A DNA stretch of 64,000 bases from DATAUD01 sp036268455 (GCA_036268455.1 DATAUD010000009.1:124001-188000); one strand, 5' to 3'; positions 26,985 through 36,078 are shown, counted from the first letter of the stretch. The notes: a model not told the origin generated them from the letters alone. Program-made: numbers and translations.

Positions 26985-27136
26985 AAAAATGCGCCTAAAT
27001 TTTCCAGAAGTGTGAAAGGAGTCAACCTGATTCGTAAAGGGAAGTTTCGCTATTCGCCCAGTTCTGGTAAGTGGCGAAAGTTAAGATACTTGTAAGGGCG
27101 CTCGACGCGCCAGCCGGAGTGCGGTAAAAAAAGAGG

Positions 27137-28057
27137 ATGCCTTTCAGCTACGCTGAACTTGAACAGTTCTATGAGGGATTGGTTACCCGCGCACGCAGCC
27201 ACGGCATCTTCTGCGCAATCACCAGCGGCATGGCATGTGTGGCATTTGGCGTGTCTGAAGCGACGAAAGACTGTGACTTGCTTTGCACTCCAGACTCAGC
27301 CGGTGATCTTTTGGATTTGCTAAACGAGACGACCTTGGGCGGACATTTGCCCAAATACCGGGGAAATCTTACTCCGCCATTGGATGCGCGCTGGTTCCAC
27401 GGCGGATGGACGAGTCATTTCGTTTGGCCGCCTGCGGATTCGGGCGCATATCTTGACATATTTGGCGTGGCCCCTCGGAGCAGTTCGCCATGGGAGACGG
27501 AAATTCAGGGTTTTTATGCGAGTCCGCATACCGTTGCGGAAATGAAGCGCACCAATCGTGATAAGGACTGGCCGTTTGTAACCGCCCTTGGCGCACGGAT
27601 GATCGAGATGGGAGATGAGCGTGGTTGGCTGCATATTTATGATGAGAAACTGTTACGCAAATTCGCGGATATAAAACAACCGAGTTATCTACTCAAAAGG
27701 CGCCCTGTTTTGACTCTGGCGGCCAATTCTGATCCGAACCTGCACGCTGCCCTGCGCGCTGAGATTGAATATTGGCACGAACTGGATAGGGTTCGTTTGG
27801 ATATTTACGAAAATGCCGTGCGGCGATACATGGTCGAAGTTCGGAAAGCGCGCCTTCCGCCAACCGCCGGACTCTCGGCTCAACATGAACTCCGCGTCCG
27901 ATGCGCCGAACAGCATCTTCCGATGAATCCATTGCGCGATTACGGCTTGACCCGCATGATTTCCGAAGCGCGAGAGACGTTGGCGCAAATCATTAATCCC
28001 GCCGCTATGGCATGGTTGCCAAATGTTCGCGAACACTTTAGATTGCTGGAGGCATGA
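27137..28057 (+). CDS. Nucleotidyltransferase-fold protein of unknown role (cassette gene 1)
   Basis: A 306-residue soluble protein. The N-terminal segment AITSGMACVAFGVSEATKDC followed by DLLC resembles the G-x-A-x2-hG-x4-TKDiDL core of MNT/AbiEii-type nucleotidyltransferases, with an altered G-S motif. The remainder is helical with many Arg and Glu residues. Its stop overlaps the next start (ATGA at 28054-28057), forming a two-gene cassette between unrelated genes. Such pairs are often toxin-antitoxin-like, but I do not recognise a specific family. The assignment rests on the short motif only. Confidence 0.55.
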   Translation: MPFSYAELEQFYEGLVTRARSHGIFCAITSGMACVAFGVSEATKDCDLLCTPDSAGDLLDLLNETTLGGHLPKYRGNLTPPLDARWFHGGWTSHFVWPPADSGAYLDIFGVAPRSSSPWETEIQGFYASPHTVAEMKRTNRDKDWPFVTALGARMIEMGDERGWLHIYDEKLLRKFADIKQPSYLLKRRPVLTLAANSDPNLHAALRAEIEYWHELDRVRLDIYENAVRRYMVEVRKARLPPTAGLSAQHELRVRCAEQHLPMNPLRDYGLTRMISEARETLAQIINPAAMAWLPNVREHFRLLEA

Positions 28058-28275
28058 ACAAAACTGGCCAATATAGAAAAAGATCCAGTCCGACCATGCA
28101 GCGAAAGTTGCGGGAGGCAATATATGATTTTCATGTCCGCGCCTTTGGGGAGGAAATGGCTCGAGTGAATCATTTGCCGCTTGCCGCCCGCCGCCGTTAT
28201 ATCGGTCAAATGGTTGACCATGCCACTCGGAAGGGCGTGAAGTCTGATAAGCCGGCTCTTGGAGTGACTCCTTAG
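28054..28275 (+). CDS. Small basic protein (cassette gene 2)
   Basis: A 73-residue, Arg/Lys-rich, mostly helical protein translationally coupled to the nucleotidyltransferase-like gene. The core is MQRKLREAIYDFHVRAFGEE and RRRYIGQMVDHAT. No recognised domain is visible. The 4-bp overlap and shared orientation support a functional pair with the upstream gene; a nucleic-acid-binding or antitoxin-like role is possible. Confidence 0.5.
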   Translation: MNKTGQYRKRSSPTMQRKLREAIYDFHVRAFGEEMARVNHLPLAARRRYIGQMVDHATRKGVKSDKPALGVTP

Positions 28276-28387
28276 ATGTTGAGCGGAGCTTGTTCTTCCC
28301 ACGATGAGCGAGCGCAGCCAGAATTTGCGTCTAAATCCCGATGGCTTGAATGACGTTAAGAGAATCAAGGTTAATCAAGGTTAGTCA

Positions 28388-30397
28388 ATGAGACGTGAAA
28401 CGGACTTTGTTCTCGAACAGGCGGCGTGGCCGGCGATGCTTCTGGAGAAAGACGGCAGGATTTGCCGGGCAAACCAGGCGGCTCGTCGAGTCTTTGACTT
28501 TTCCGGCGGCCCACAATCGGAGACGCTCCTGGCCATCTGGGACGAAAAAAACGGCCCGCCTCCCGAACAGTTTCTGCGCGATAACGCGGACGGGGGCACA
28601 GCGAAGCTGAAGTTGCGCGCGGCGGGAGGGGTCGTTGCGCCGTTTGTGGCGCATGTCAATAAGGTGGCGCGGGATGGGGAGCGATATTTGGTTCTGCAAC
28701 TTTTGAAGGAGTCGGGGGGCGCCTTTCCTGAATTGGCTTACGTGCCGGCGCCCAAACCGCCGCCGCCAGCACCTCCGTCACCGCCACTGAGGGTTGAACC
28801 GGCCCCCGTTAAACCTGTTGAACGGCCCGCGCCGCCTGCCGCCGTCCCGGCGCCGAAACCGGTGAGTGAGGAGGAGTTTTTGGTTCAAAACGCGGAATGG
28901 CCCTGTCTGTTGGTTCATATACACGGAAAAGTGTTGCGAGCGAATCGGGCGGCGGTTCGCTCTTTTGGAGCGGCTATCGAGAAGGACGGGAACCTGGGCA
29001 TGATTTGGTCTCCGCAGAATCCCGACTCGGCGCAACATTTTCTGAACATGCCTCCCCCGGAAGAGCCGGTGTCGGTGAAATTCCAGCTTAAGAGCGGTTT
29101 GCCCGGGCAGTTTCTGGTCCAATCTTGTGTGACTGGCGGGGAGACCATTTGTCTGATCCAATTGTTCAAGCAAGTGACGGGGGACGCCGTTCCGCCCGGG
29201 GCCAAACCGGTTTCTCCCGCGACGGCCGTGGCGCCGGGCAGTCCGGCTGGCGCGTCCGCGGTGGATTCGGGACTGGCGCACAAACAAAAACTGGATTGCG
29301 CGTTGCAATTGGCGCGTTCCGTGGCGCTGGATTTCAACAATGCGCTCACCAGCATTCTGGGTCATGCTTCGCTGCTTTTGGGGAAAGCCGAAGCGGGACA
29401 TCCGTGGCGCAATTCGTTGACCGAAATTGAAAAGTCGGCCGCGAAAGCCGCTGAAATCGCGAATGATCTTGCTGCGTTCAGCCGTCAGGAAAAGGACTCA
29501 CGGGTGCAGGTCGCGGGCAATCTAAACACGTTGCTGGAGCGGACGGTGGAGGCGTTTCAAGCCTCGATGCAAAAGCCGATTTCGCTGGCGCTGCAACTCG
29601 AACGGAAGCTTTTCACGGCGAGTTTTGACGAGGCGAAAATGCAACAGGCCATCGTCAAGATTCTCGAAAACGCGGTGGAATCCATCCAGACCCAGGGAAA
29701 AATCATTGTGCAGACGCGCAATCTGGAATTGACCGAGCCGACGCAGGATCGGACGGCAAAGCTGACGCCGGGCAATTACGTTTGCGTCGAAATTTCGGAT
29801 ACCGGCGGGGGAATCACGGCGGAAGTGATGCCCCGGATTTTTGAGCCTTTCTTCACGACCAAAGGGACGCGGCATCGCGGCCTGGGACTGGCGTGGGTTT
29901 ATGGAATTGTGACGAACCATGGAGGTGGCGTGGCGGTTTCGAGCCAGCCGGGCACTGGCACCGCTGTGCGGCTGTATTTGCCGGCGAACCGGAGGATTGT
30001 CCGTGACGCGCCTGCTTCGCCGACGGATTTGAGCGGGACTCAAACGATCCTGTTTGTTGATGACGAAGATTTACTATTGACGATGGGGCAGATGGTTTTG
30101 TCGTCTTTCGGTTACACGGTGTTGACGGCCAATAGCGGACAGAAGGCGCTGGAGATTTTCACCAAGTCGAAAAAGAAAATCGACCTGGTAATCACGGATC
30201 TTGTGATGCCGAACATGAGCGGGCGCGAGCTTACGGAGCATATTCATCGCGTGGAGCCGAAGACGCGGATTTTGTGGTCGAGCGGCTATGTGCGAACGCC
30301 GGATTCACAGGAGGGGGAGAGATATTTGCAGAAGCCATTCACGAGCCAGGACCTTCTGCGGAAGGTCAAACAGGTGCTGTCAGAGCAGCCAAGTTGA
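28388..30397 (+). CDS. Hybrid histidine kinase with degenerate H-box and C-terminal receiver
   Basis: A 669-residue soluble protein. Two PAS-like segments with similar openings (FVLEQAAWPAMLLEKDGRIC near 7 and FLVQNAEWPCLLVHIHGKVL near 164) are separated by a Pro/Ala-rich linker. A HisKA-like dimerisation helix (about 300-360) reads SVALDFNNALTSILGH, with Leu 314 where VAHDFNN kinases have the phosphoacceptor His. The ATPase domain is complete (N-box IVKILENAVESI, G-boxes DTGGGI and HRGLGLAW), and the receiver domain (about 545-669) has Asp in LVITDLVMP. The missing His is the notable feature; it may act on a partner or bind ATP without self-phosphorylation. Confidence 0.82.
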   Translation: MRRETDFVLEQAAWPAMLLEKDGRICRANQAARRVFDFSGGPQSETLLAIWDEKNGPPPEQFLRDNADGGTAKLKLRAAGGVVAPFVAHVNKVARDGERYLVLQLLKESGGAFPELAYVPAPKPPPPAPPSPPLRVEPAPVKPVERPAPPAAVPAPKPVSEEEFLVQNAEWPCLLVHIHGKVLRANRAAVRSFGAAIEKDGNLGMIWSPQNPDSAQHFLNMPPPEEPVSVKFQLKSGLPGQFLVQSCVTGGETICLIQLFKQVTGDAVPPGAKPVSPATAVAPGSPAGASAVDSGLAHKQKLDCALQLARSVALDFNNALTSILGHASLLLGKAEAGHPWRNSLTEIEKSAAKAAEIANDLAAFSRQEKDSRVQVAGNLNTLLERTVEAFQASMQKPISLALQLERKLFTASFDEAKMQQAIVKILENAVESIQTQGKIIVQTRNLELTEPTQDRTAKLTPGNYVCVEISDTGGGITAEVMPRIFEPFFTTKGTRHRGLGLAWVYGIVTNHGGGVAVSSQPGTGTAVRLYLPANRRIVRDAPASPTDLSGTQTILFVDDEDLLLTMGQMVLSSFGYTVLTANSGQKALEIFTKSKKKIDLVITDLVMPNMSGRELTEHIHRVEPKTRILWSSGYVRTPDSQEGERYLQKPFTSQDLLRKVKQVLSEQPS

Positions 30398-30479
30398 CTT
30401 TTTTAAGACTTTCTTTTGACATTTTGGAGAAACGGGAGCACCATTAGAACACATTATCGTTTTTTTGACACATTAGGAA

Positions 30480-31355
30480 ATGCAAATTGAGAGTTTGAAA
30501 GTGTTCTGCGATCTGGCTGAAACAGAGAGCTTCACCAAGGCCGCGCAAATCAATGGAATCACCCAGTCTGCCGTAAGCCAGCAGATCAGTTCTTTGGAAC
30601 GACAGTTCAAGTCGCTTCTCATCGAGCGCAGCAAGAAAAAATTCCGACTGACGCGTGAAGGCCAGGTCCTTTACGAATACAGCAAGCAAGTCATACAGAC
30701 CTACGATTCGCTCCAGAACCGCTTGCAGGAAATCAAGGACATTATCTCCGGCACAATCCGGGTGGCGACGATTTATAGCATCGGCCTGCATGATTTGCCG
30801 CCGTATCTGAAAAAATTTCTCAAGGCTTTCCCGACGGTCAATGTCCACGTCGAATATCGCCGCGCCAACCAGGTCTATGAGGACGTGTTGAGCAACGTGG
30901 TGGATTTGGGGCTGGTCGCCTATCCGTCACGCGATCCGAAATTGGAACTGGTTCCGTTGCGCAAAGACACGCTCGTGCTCATTTGCCATCCTCAACATCC
31001 GCTGGCCAAGGCGAAATCGATTAAATTGTCACAGCTTGCCTCGCAAAAATTCATCAGTTTTGAGCCGGACATTCCGACCCGCAAAGCGATTGACAAGGTG
31101 CTCAAAGACCACGATGTCGAAGTACAGACCGTGATGGAATTTGACAATATCGAGACCGTCAAACGCGCGGTGGAAATCGAGGCCGGTGTCTCGCTTGTCC
31201 CGCAAGGCACGATCACGCAGGAAGTGGCCAAACAGACCCTGGCGGAAGTAAGGATCGAGGGCGCGGAACTGGTGCGCCCGCTGGCGGCGATTTACAAAAA
31301 ATCGAAAGTTCTCTCGCCGGCAATGAAGCAATTTCTGGCGGTGCTCAAGGGGTAG
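30480..31355 (+). CDS. LysR-family transcriptional regulator (CysB/CysL-like)
   Basis: A 291-residue LysR-type regulator. The N-terminal winged helix-turn-helix reads FCDLAETESFTKAAQINGIT, then QSAVSQQISSLE. The effector-binding domain spans about 90-291 (IRVATIYSIGLHDLPPYLKK). It most resembles CysL/CbbR-like regulators; the effector is unknown. The ATG at 30480 follows AGGA with almost no spacing, so initiation may be leaderless or weak. Upstream sequence carries a repeated ACACATTA (30449-30456 and 30468-30475) that could be part of its own operator. Confidence 0.9.
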   Translation: MQIESLKVFCDLAETESFTKAAQINGITQSAVSQQISSLERQFKSLLIERSKKKFRLTREGQVLYEYSKQVIQTYDSLQNRLQEIKDIISGTIRVATIYSIGLHDLPPYLKKFLKAFPTVNVHVEYRRANQVYEDVLSNVVDLGLVAYPSRDPKLELVPLRKDTLVLICHPQHPLAKAKSIKLSQLASQKFISFEPDIPTRKAIDKVLKDHDVEVQTVMEFDNIETVKRAVEIEAGVSLVPQGTITQEVAKQTLAEVRIEGAELVRPLAAIYKKSKVLSPAMKQFLAVLKG

Positions 31356-31383
31356 CCAGGGACTCGGCTGGAAATCCCGTTCG

Positions 31384-32493
31384 CTATTTCAGGTTCTTCG
31401 GGTTGAGGGGGTGCAGGTCTTTCGGGACGAAAAGGCCGTCTTTGCGGATTAGCTCGCCGTCAAACCAGACTTCGCCGCCGCCCCACTCGGGCCGCTGGAT
31501 GAGCACCATGTCCCAATGCACGGCGGAGCGATTGCCGTTGTCGGCCTGCTGGTAGGCCTGGCCGGGGGTGAAATGAAGGGAGCCGGCTATTTTTTCGTCA
31601 AATAGAATATCACACATCGGGTTGAGAATGTAAGGATTGAAACCAAGGGAGAATTCGCCGATGTACCGGGCGCCGGGGTCGGTATCCAGGATTTCGTTGA
31701 GGCGTTTGTTGTTATTGGCGGTGGCTTTGATGATCTGGCCGTCTTTGAATTCCAGGCGGACGTTTTCGAATTTGGTCCCGGCGTAGAGCGTGGGCGTATT
31801 GTACTGGATGACGCCTTGCACGGAGTTTTTGACAGGGCAGGTGAAGACTTCGCCATCGGGAATGTTGCGTTTGCCCTCGGCGAGAAGGGCGCCGATGCCT
31901 TTAATGCTGAAACGGAGATCGGTGCCGGGGCTTTTAAGATGGACGCGGTCGGCTTTGTTCATGCGGCGTTGCAGCGGGATCATGGCGCGGGCCATTTTGG
32001 GATAATTCATTGTGCAAACGTCAAAGTAAAAGTCCTCAAACGCTTCGGTGCTCATGCCGGCGGCTTGCGCCATGCTGGGTGTGGGCCAGCGGAGGACGCA
32101 CCAGCGGGTTTTATTGATGCGATAATCCATCACGGGACGGGTCGCCTTGGAATAAAGCGCCATCAAGGAGGCTCCGACGTCGGCGGCTTCGCTGGCGTTG
32201 TCAGCTCCGCGAATGGCGATGTATGCCTGGGTGCGCTTCATGCGAAACAACTCCACTTCACGGATCAGGGCGGCGTGCTGCTCTGTGGTTTGGCGCATGA
32301 TTTCGCGGGTGATGCGTGTATGGCGGGTTTCCACGAGCGGGATGGCGCCCGTTTTGCGGACGGCGCGCATCAACTGGATTGTGAATTCATCCGGGACGTC
32401 GATCATGTCGAGGAGGACGCATTCATCTTTTTTCAGCTCAACCGAATACTTGACGAGCAACTCGGCCAATTTCGCATAGCGTGGATCAGTCAT
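31384..32493 (-). CDS. M29-family metallo-aminopeptidase
   Basis: A 369-residue leucyl/general aminopeptidase of the thermophilic AmpT/AmpS type that trims N-terminal residues with two metal ions. Visible ligand regions are DGEVFTCP (Glu), YIGEFSLGFN (Glu), SLHFTPGQAY (His) and NRSAVHWDMV (His-x-Asp). The start ATG at 32493 gives MTDPRYAKLAELLVKYS, matching the family; the frame extends 18 codons further upstream, but without similarity. It converges on the LysR gene with a 28-bp gap. It probably works in the cytosol as a peptide-recycling enzyme. Confidence 0.85.
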   Translation of the reverse strand: MTDPRYAKLAELLVKYSVELKKDECVLLDMIDVPDEFTIQLMRAVRKTGAIPLVETRHTRITREIMRQTTEQHAALIREVELFRMKRTQAYIAIRGADNASEAADVGASLMALYSKATRPVMDYRINKTRWCVLRWPTPSMAQAAGMSTEAFEDFYFDVCTMNYPKMARAMIPLQRRMNKADRVHLKSPGTDLRFSIKGIGALLAEGKRNIPDGEVFTCPVKNSVQGVIQYNTPTLYAGTKFENVRLEFKDGQIIKATANNNKRLNEILDTDPGARYIGEFSLGFNPYILNPMCDILFDEKIAGSLHFTPGQAYQQADNGNRSAVHWDMVLIQRPEWGGGEVWFDGELIRKDGLFVPKDLHPLNPKNLK

Positions 32494-32603
32494 GCAAATT
32501 ATCATAGCCAACACCCCACGACGCCGCCAGCAAGGATTTGTTTTCAAAAACTCGCATTGACGCGAAGCGGTCCGGCGTCTAGTTCTATCGCGTAGTCTGT
32601 ATT

Positions 32604-33902
32604 ATGAAGATTCGCATTTTCGCGGTTTGGGTTGCCGTCGTTGCGGTGGTTTTCGCCGGACGATTGGCGGCGGAGGATGACGGCTTTGTCTCCCTGTTTG
32701 ACGGCCAAACGTTAAATGGCTGGAGGGAAATGCACAAAACCGCCGGCCCTCCATATTTCGTAACCAATGGCGTTATCGCTTCGCCGCCGAATGCCGCCAA
32801 TGACCTCGTGACGGAGCAGACGTTCGGGGATTTTATTTTCCGGATGGATTTTAAATTGACGCCGGGCGCCAATAATGGAGTCGGCATTCGCGTTCCGATG
32901 GAAACAAATGACCTGACGTATAGCGGAAATGAGGTGCAGATTCTCGATGACGATGATCCTCAATACGCTCACCTTGACCCGGGCCAATATTGCGGGTCGC
33001 TCTACAAGATTTTCGCGGCCAAACGCGGCGCGCTCAAAAAGGTTGGAGAATGGAATCATTACGAAATCAGTTTCATTGGCCGGCACATAACGGTGGCGCT
33101 CAACGGCGCGACGATTGTCGATGGGAATGTCAATACGGTGACGTCGCCGGCGGTGTTGCGCGGGCATCCTGGCATGTTGCGAGACCGTGGACACATCGCG
33201 TTGCTTGGGCATTGGAGTTACGTGGAGTTTCGGAATATCTACATCAAAGAGCTGCCTGTGAGCGAGACGGACAACACGCCGCCGGAAGGCTTCACGGCAT
33301 TATTCGATGGCAACGATCTAAACGGCTGGAAGGGGTTGGTGGCCGATCCTCCGGCACGCGCTAAAATGTCCAGTGAGGAACTGGCTGCCGCGCAGGGGCC
33401 GGCGGACCGGCGGATGCGTGACCATTGGAAGGTTGAAGGTGGAACGCTTGTGTTTGACGGCAAGGGGGACAATCTTTGCACCGCGCGCGATTACGGCGAT
33501 TTCGAAATGCTGGTCGATTGGAAAATTGCGCCGCGGGGAGACAGCGGGATTTATTTGCGGGGGACGCCGCAAGTTCAAATTTGGGAAACCAACAGCCCCG
33601 GGCAATTCGATCCGCCTGAAGGTTCTGGTGAGCTTTGGAACAATCATAAGAATAACCGGCACCCAATGGTCTATGCGGATCATCCCGTCGGAGAATGGAA
33701 CCGGTTCCGGATTTTGATGGTGGGCGAAAAGGTCCACGTTTTTCTCAACGGACAATTGGTTGTGCGGGACACGACGCTGGAGAATTATTGGGAGCCTGAC
33801 AAGCCGATTTATCCCATCGGCCAAATTGAATTGCAGAATCACGGCGGGCCGCTGTGGTTCAAGAATATTTATATCCGGGAGATTCCTCGAAAGACGGAGT
33901 AA
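32604..33902 (+). CDS. Secreted protein with two DUF1080 domains
   Basis: A 432-residue exported protein. The signal peptide occupies about 1-22. Two tandem DUF1080 (3-keto-disaccharide hydrolase/GH16-like) domains start FVSLFDGQTLNGWREM (about 31) and FTALFDGNDLNGWKGL (about 230), and end FRNIYIKELP and FKNIYIREIP, showing clear internal duplication. Family members bind or degrade sugars and are very common in Verrucomicrobia. The second copy contains RGDSGIYLRGTPQVQIWE, the most conserved active-site-side strand. The ABC ATPase gene follows after 4 bp. Confidence 0.85.
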   Translation: MKIRIFAVWVAVVAVVFAGRLAAEDDGFVSLFDGQTLNGWREMHKTAGPPYFVTNGVIASPPNAANDLVTEQTFGDFIFRMDFKLTPGANNGVGIRVPMETNDLTYSGNEVQILDDDDPQYAHLDPGQYCGSLYKIFAAKRGALKKVGEWNHYEISFIGRHITVALNGATIVDGNVNTVTSPAVLRGHPGMLRDRGHIALLGHWSYVEFRNIYIKELPVSETDNTPPEGFTALFDGNDLNGWKGLVADPPARAKMSSEELAAAQGPADRRMRDHWKVEGGTLVFDGKGDNLCTARDYGDFEMLVDWKIAPRGDSGIYLRGTPQVQIWETNSPGQFDPPEGSGELWNNHKNNRHPMVYADHPVGEWNRFRILMVGEKVHVFLNGQLVVRDTTLENYWEPDKPIYPIGQIELQNHGGPLWFKNIYIREIPRKTE

Positions 33903-33906
33903 GCGA

Positions 33907-34983
33907 GTGTCCCGGCTGGTCCTTGAACATGTCTCAAAACAGTTTGCCGGCCCCCGGCGCCAGAATGTCGGTGCGGTGTCGAATCTCGATCTAACTGTTG
34001 AAGAGGGCGAATTTCTGGCGATTGTGGGGCCTTCGGGATGCGGCAAAACAACGACCTTGCGGCTCATTGCCGGTTTGGAAACGCCGGATGCCGGGAACAT
34101 TTTGCTGAATGGGAAATCGCTGGCGGGCGTGGCGCCGAGGGACCGCGACATGGCGATGGTTTTTCAGAACCACGCGCTGCTGCCGCACTTGACGGTGTTT
34201 GAAAATCTTTCTTTTGGCTTGGCGCTGCGGAAATTTTCGAAAGAAGAAATCAAGCGCCGTGTCGGTGTCGCCGCGGAAATGCTCAATCTTTCGCGGTTTC
34301 TGGAGCGGAAGCCGCCGGCGCTTTCGGGCGGCGAATGCCAGCGTGTCGCCCTTGGCCGGGCACTGGTGCGGCAGCCGCAAGTTTTTCTTTTTGACGAACC
34401 GTTGTCCAATCTCGATGCGCCGATGCGCCTTCAACTGCGGGCGGAAATTGCCGCGGTCCATCGCCGCGTGGGGGCCATGATGATCTATGTGACACACGAT
34501 CAGGCCGAGGCGATGGCCCTTGCCGACCGTATTGCGGTGATGCGGGACGGCGCGTTGCAACAAGTTTGCGCGCCGATGGAAATTTACCGGAGGCCCGCCA
34601 ATCGTTTCGTGGCGGGTTTCATAGGTTCAACGCCGATGAACTTTTTTGAGGGAACCATCGCGCAAAAAAATGGCCGGTTGGTTTTTCAGGCCGCATTTGA
34701 GGCGCCAGTCGAAGGGAACCCGATTGGGATGGGCGCCGGCCGGAGCGTGGTGCTGGGGATGCGACCGGAGCACATTTCCGAGGGTGGTGATATTCCGGCG
34801 CTTGTGGAGAGAGTGGAGGCGACTGGCGTCGAAAATCTTATTTACTGTTCTTGCAATGGAGCGGGCATTGTCTTGCGCCTGCCTGGAGATCGGAGCGTCA
34901 AAAGCGGTGAAACATTGAGGTTGCGATTTGGCATGGAGCACGCCCGCTTTTTTGATCCGCAAACCGGCGGAGCGCTCGCCTGA
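33907..34983 (+). CDS. ABC transporter ATPase, MalK/UgpC/PotA type
   Basis: A 358-residue cytoplasmic ATPase for an importer of sugars, polyamines or similar solutes. It shows Walker A GPSGCGKTT, Q-loop VFQNHALLP, signature LSGGECQRVALGRAL, Walker B VFLFDEPLS, H-loop VTHDQAEAM, and a C-terminal TOBE-type regulatory domain (about 235-358). The GTG at 33907 is chosen because family similarity begins SRLVLEHVSKQFAG; it lies 4 bp after the DUF1080 stop and 7 bp after GGAG. No permease or binding protein is encoded nearby, so its transporter partners are elsewhere. Confidence 0.88.
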   Translation: MSRLVLEHVSKQFAGPRRQNVGAVSNLDLTVEEGEFLAIVGPSGCGKTTTLRLIAGLETPDAGNILLNGKSLAGVAPRDRDMAMVFQNHALLPHLTVFENLSFGLALRKFSKEEIKRRVGVAAEMLNLSRFLERKPPALSGGECQRVALGRALVRQPQVFLFDEPLSNLDAPMRLQLRAEIAAVHRRVGAMMIYVTHDQAEAMALADRIAVMRDGALQQVCAPMEIYRRPANRFVAGFIGSTPMNFFEGTIAQKNGRLVFQAAFEAPVEGNPIGMGAGRSVVLGMRPEHISEGGDIPALVERVEATGVENLIYCSCNGAGIVLRLPGDRSVKSGETLRLRFGMEHARFFDPQTGGALA

Positions 34984-35460
34984 CTACGTTTTCCGAAAAA
35001 TATTCACCGTGTCCATCACGTTCATCGAGACCAGATCGACGCTGGTGTCCGGCGCGCGCAACTGCGCCTTGTGAAGTTGAGTCATGACGCGGTGAACGGT
35101 TTCGGCGGCGTAATACTTCATAATGCCGACGCTCAGTTTTGCCTTGAAGATGACAATCAACAGGACGTTTTCATCGATGTTGCAAAAAAGAAGGCTGTGA
35201 TGCTCGCCCTGCTGGTAGATGCAGGCGAAATTGGTTTCGTTCAGGCGCTCGGCAATGGCCTGCGTGGCGCAGAATGAACCGGCCGCCAACGCGGAAATTG
35301 TGGTGGTGTCGAACCCATCCACCGTGCCGCGCTGGTTGATGAGGGGGCCGCCCTTATCGACGATGAGGGCCGCAGTGGCCTCACTTTTGCGCAGCAAATC
35401 ATCCATTGCCGCGTCAAACAGTTTGACATCTTCTTCTATGAGCGGGGGCAACCCGGGCAT
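34984..35460 (-). CDS. Roadblock/LC7-domain protein (MglB-like)
   Basis: A 158-residue protein with one roadblock/LC7 fold: the strand TAALIVDKGGPLINQRG, the helix TISALAAGSFCATQAIAERL, the strand FACIYQQGEHHSLLFCNID and ENVLLIVIFKAKLSVGIMK. In Myxococcus the related MglB dimer is the GTPase-activating protein for the polarity GTPase MglA. The gene is last of three minus-strand genes and starts 1 bp after the MglA-like GTPase stop, so direct partnership is likely. Which of the roadblock proteins here acts as the GAP cannot be told from sequence. Confidence 0.85.
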   Translation of the reverse strand: MPGLPPLIEEDVKLFDAAMDDLLRKSEATAALIVDKGGPLINQRGTVDGFDTTTISALAAGSFCATQAIAERLNETNFACIYQQGEHHSLLFCNIDENVLLIVIFKAKLSVGIMKYYAAETVHRVMTQLHKAQLRAPDTSVDLVSMNVMDTVNIFRKT

Positions 35461-35461
35461 A

Positions 35462-36073
35462 TCAAGAGGCCTTTCGCGCGCCTTCGTTGATGAACTTGTT
35501 AAGGAGCAGGCGGGTAATCATATTCAACGCCTCGAAAACGCCCTCGCATTTGGATGCGACGGACGGGAACGAAGGCACTTGAACCTCGCGATTGTTGAGA
35601 AGGAATTCCATATATTCGATGGGAGCAACGTTCGGAAGGTCGCGTTTGTTATATTGCAGGACGTAAGGAATGTCGGCGAAATTGAGTTTCAGCGCTTTGA
35701 GATTGTCCTGCAGGTTTTGAAAGCTTTCGACGTTTTCGGGCATTTTGTCGTAGTTCGAATCGGCGACGAAAACAATGCCATCGACGCCGCGCAGGACGAG
35801 TTGCCGGGTGGTGTTGTAAATGACCTGGCCCGGAACCGTGTAAAGTTGAAATTTTGTTTTAAAACCTTTGATCGCCATGGCTTCAATCGGCAGGAAATCG
35901 AAAAACAGCGTGCGGTCCGAGCTTGTGGCAAGCGAAACGAGCTTCCCCTTCTCCTGGACGTTTTGAACATTGGCGTGAACCTGTTCGAGGTTGGTTGTCT
36001 TGCCGCCTTTGCCAGGGCCGTAATAGACAATTTTGACCTGCAATTCTTTGGTGGCTTGATTAATGATGGCCAT
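35462..36073 (-). CDS. MglA-like small Ras-superfamily GTPase
   Basis: A 203-residue GTPase of the bacterial MglA group, which controls cell polarity and surface motility in Myxococcus. It has G1 GPGKGGKTTN (about 19-28), a TVPGQ G3 motif in LYTVPGQVIYN (the MglA/Arf variant of DTAGQ), and G4 NKRD in LQYNKRDLPN. It is flanked by two roadblock-containing genes with gaps of 1 and 5 bp, forming a compact GTPase/regulator operon. Whether it governs motility, polarity or secretion here is unknown. Confidence 0.9.
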   Translation of the reverse strand: MAIINQATKELQVKIVYYGPGKGGKTTNLEQVHANVQNVQEKGKLVSLATSSDRTLFFDFLPIEAMAIKGFKTKFQLYTVPGQVIYNTTRQLVLRGVDGIVFVADSNYDKMPENVESFQNLQDNLKALKLNFADIPYVLQYNKRDLPNVAPIEYMEFLLNNREVQVPSFPSVASKCEGVFEALNMITRLLLNKFINEGARKAS

Positions 36074-36078
36074 AAATA

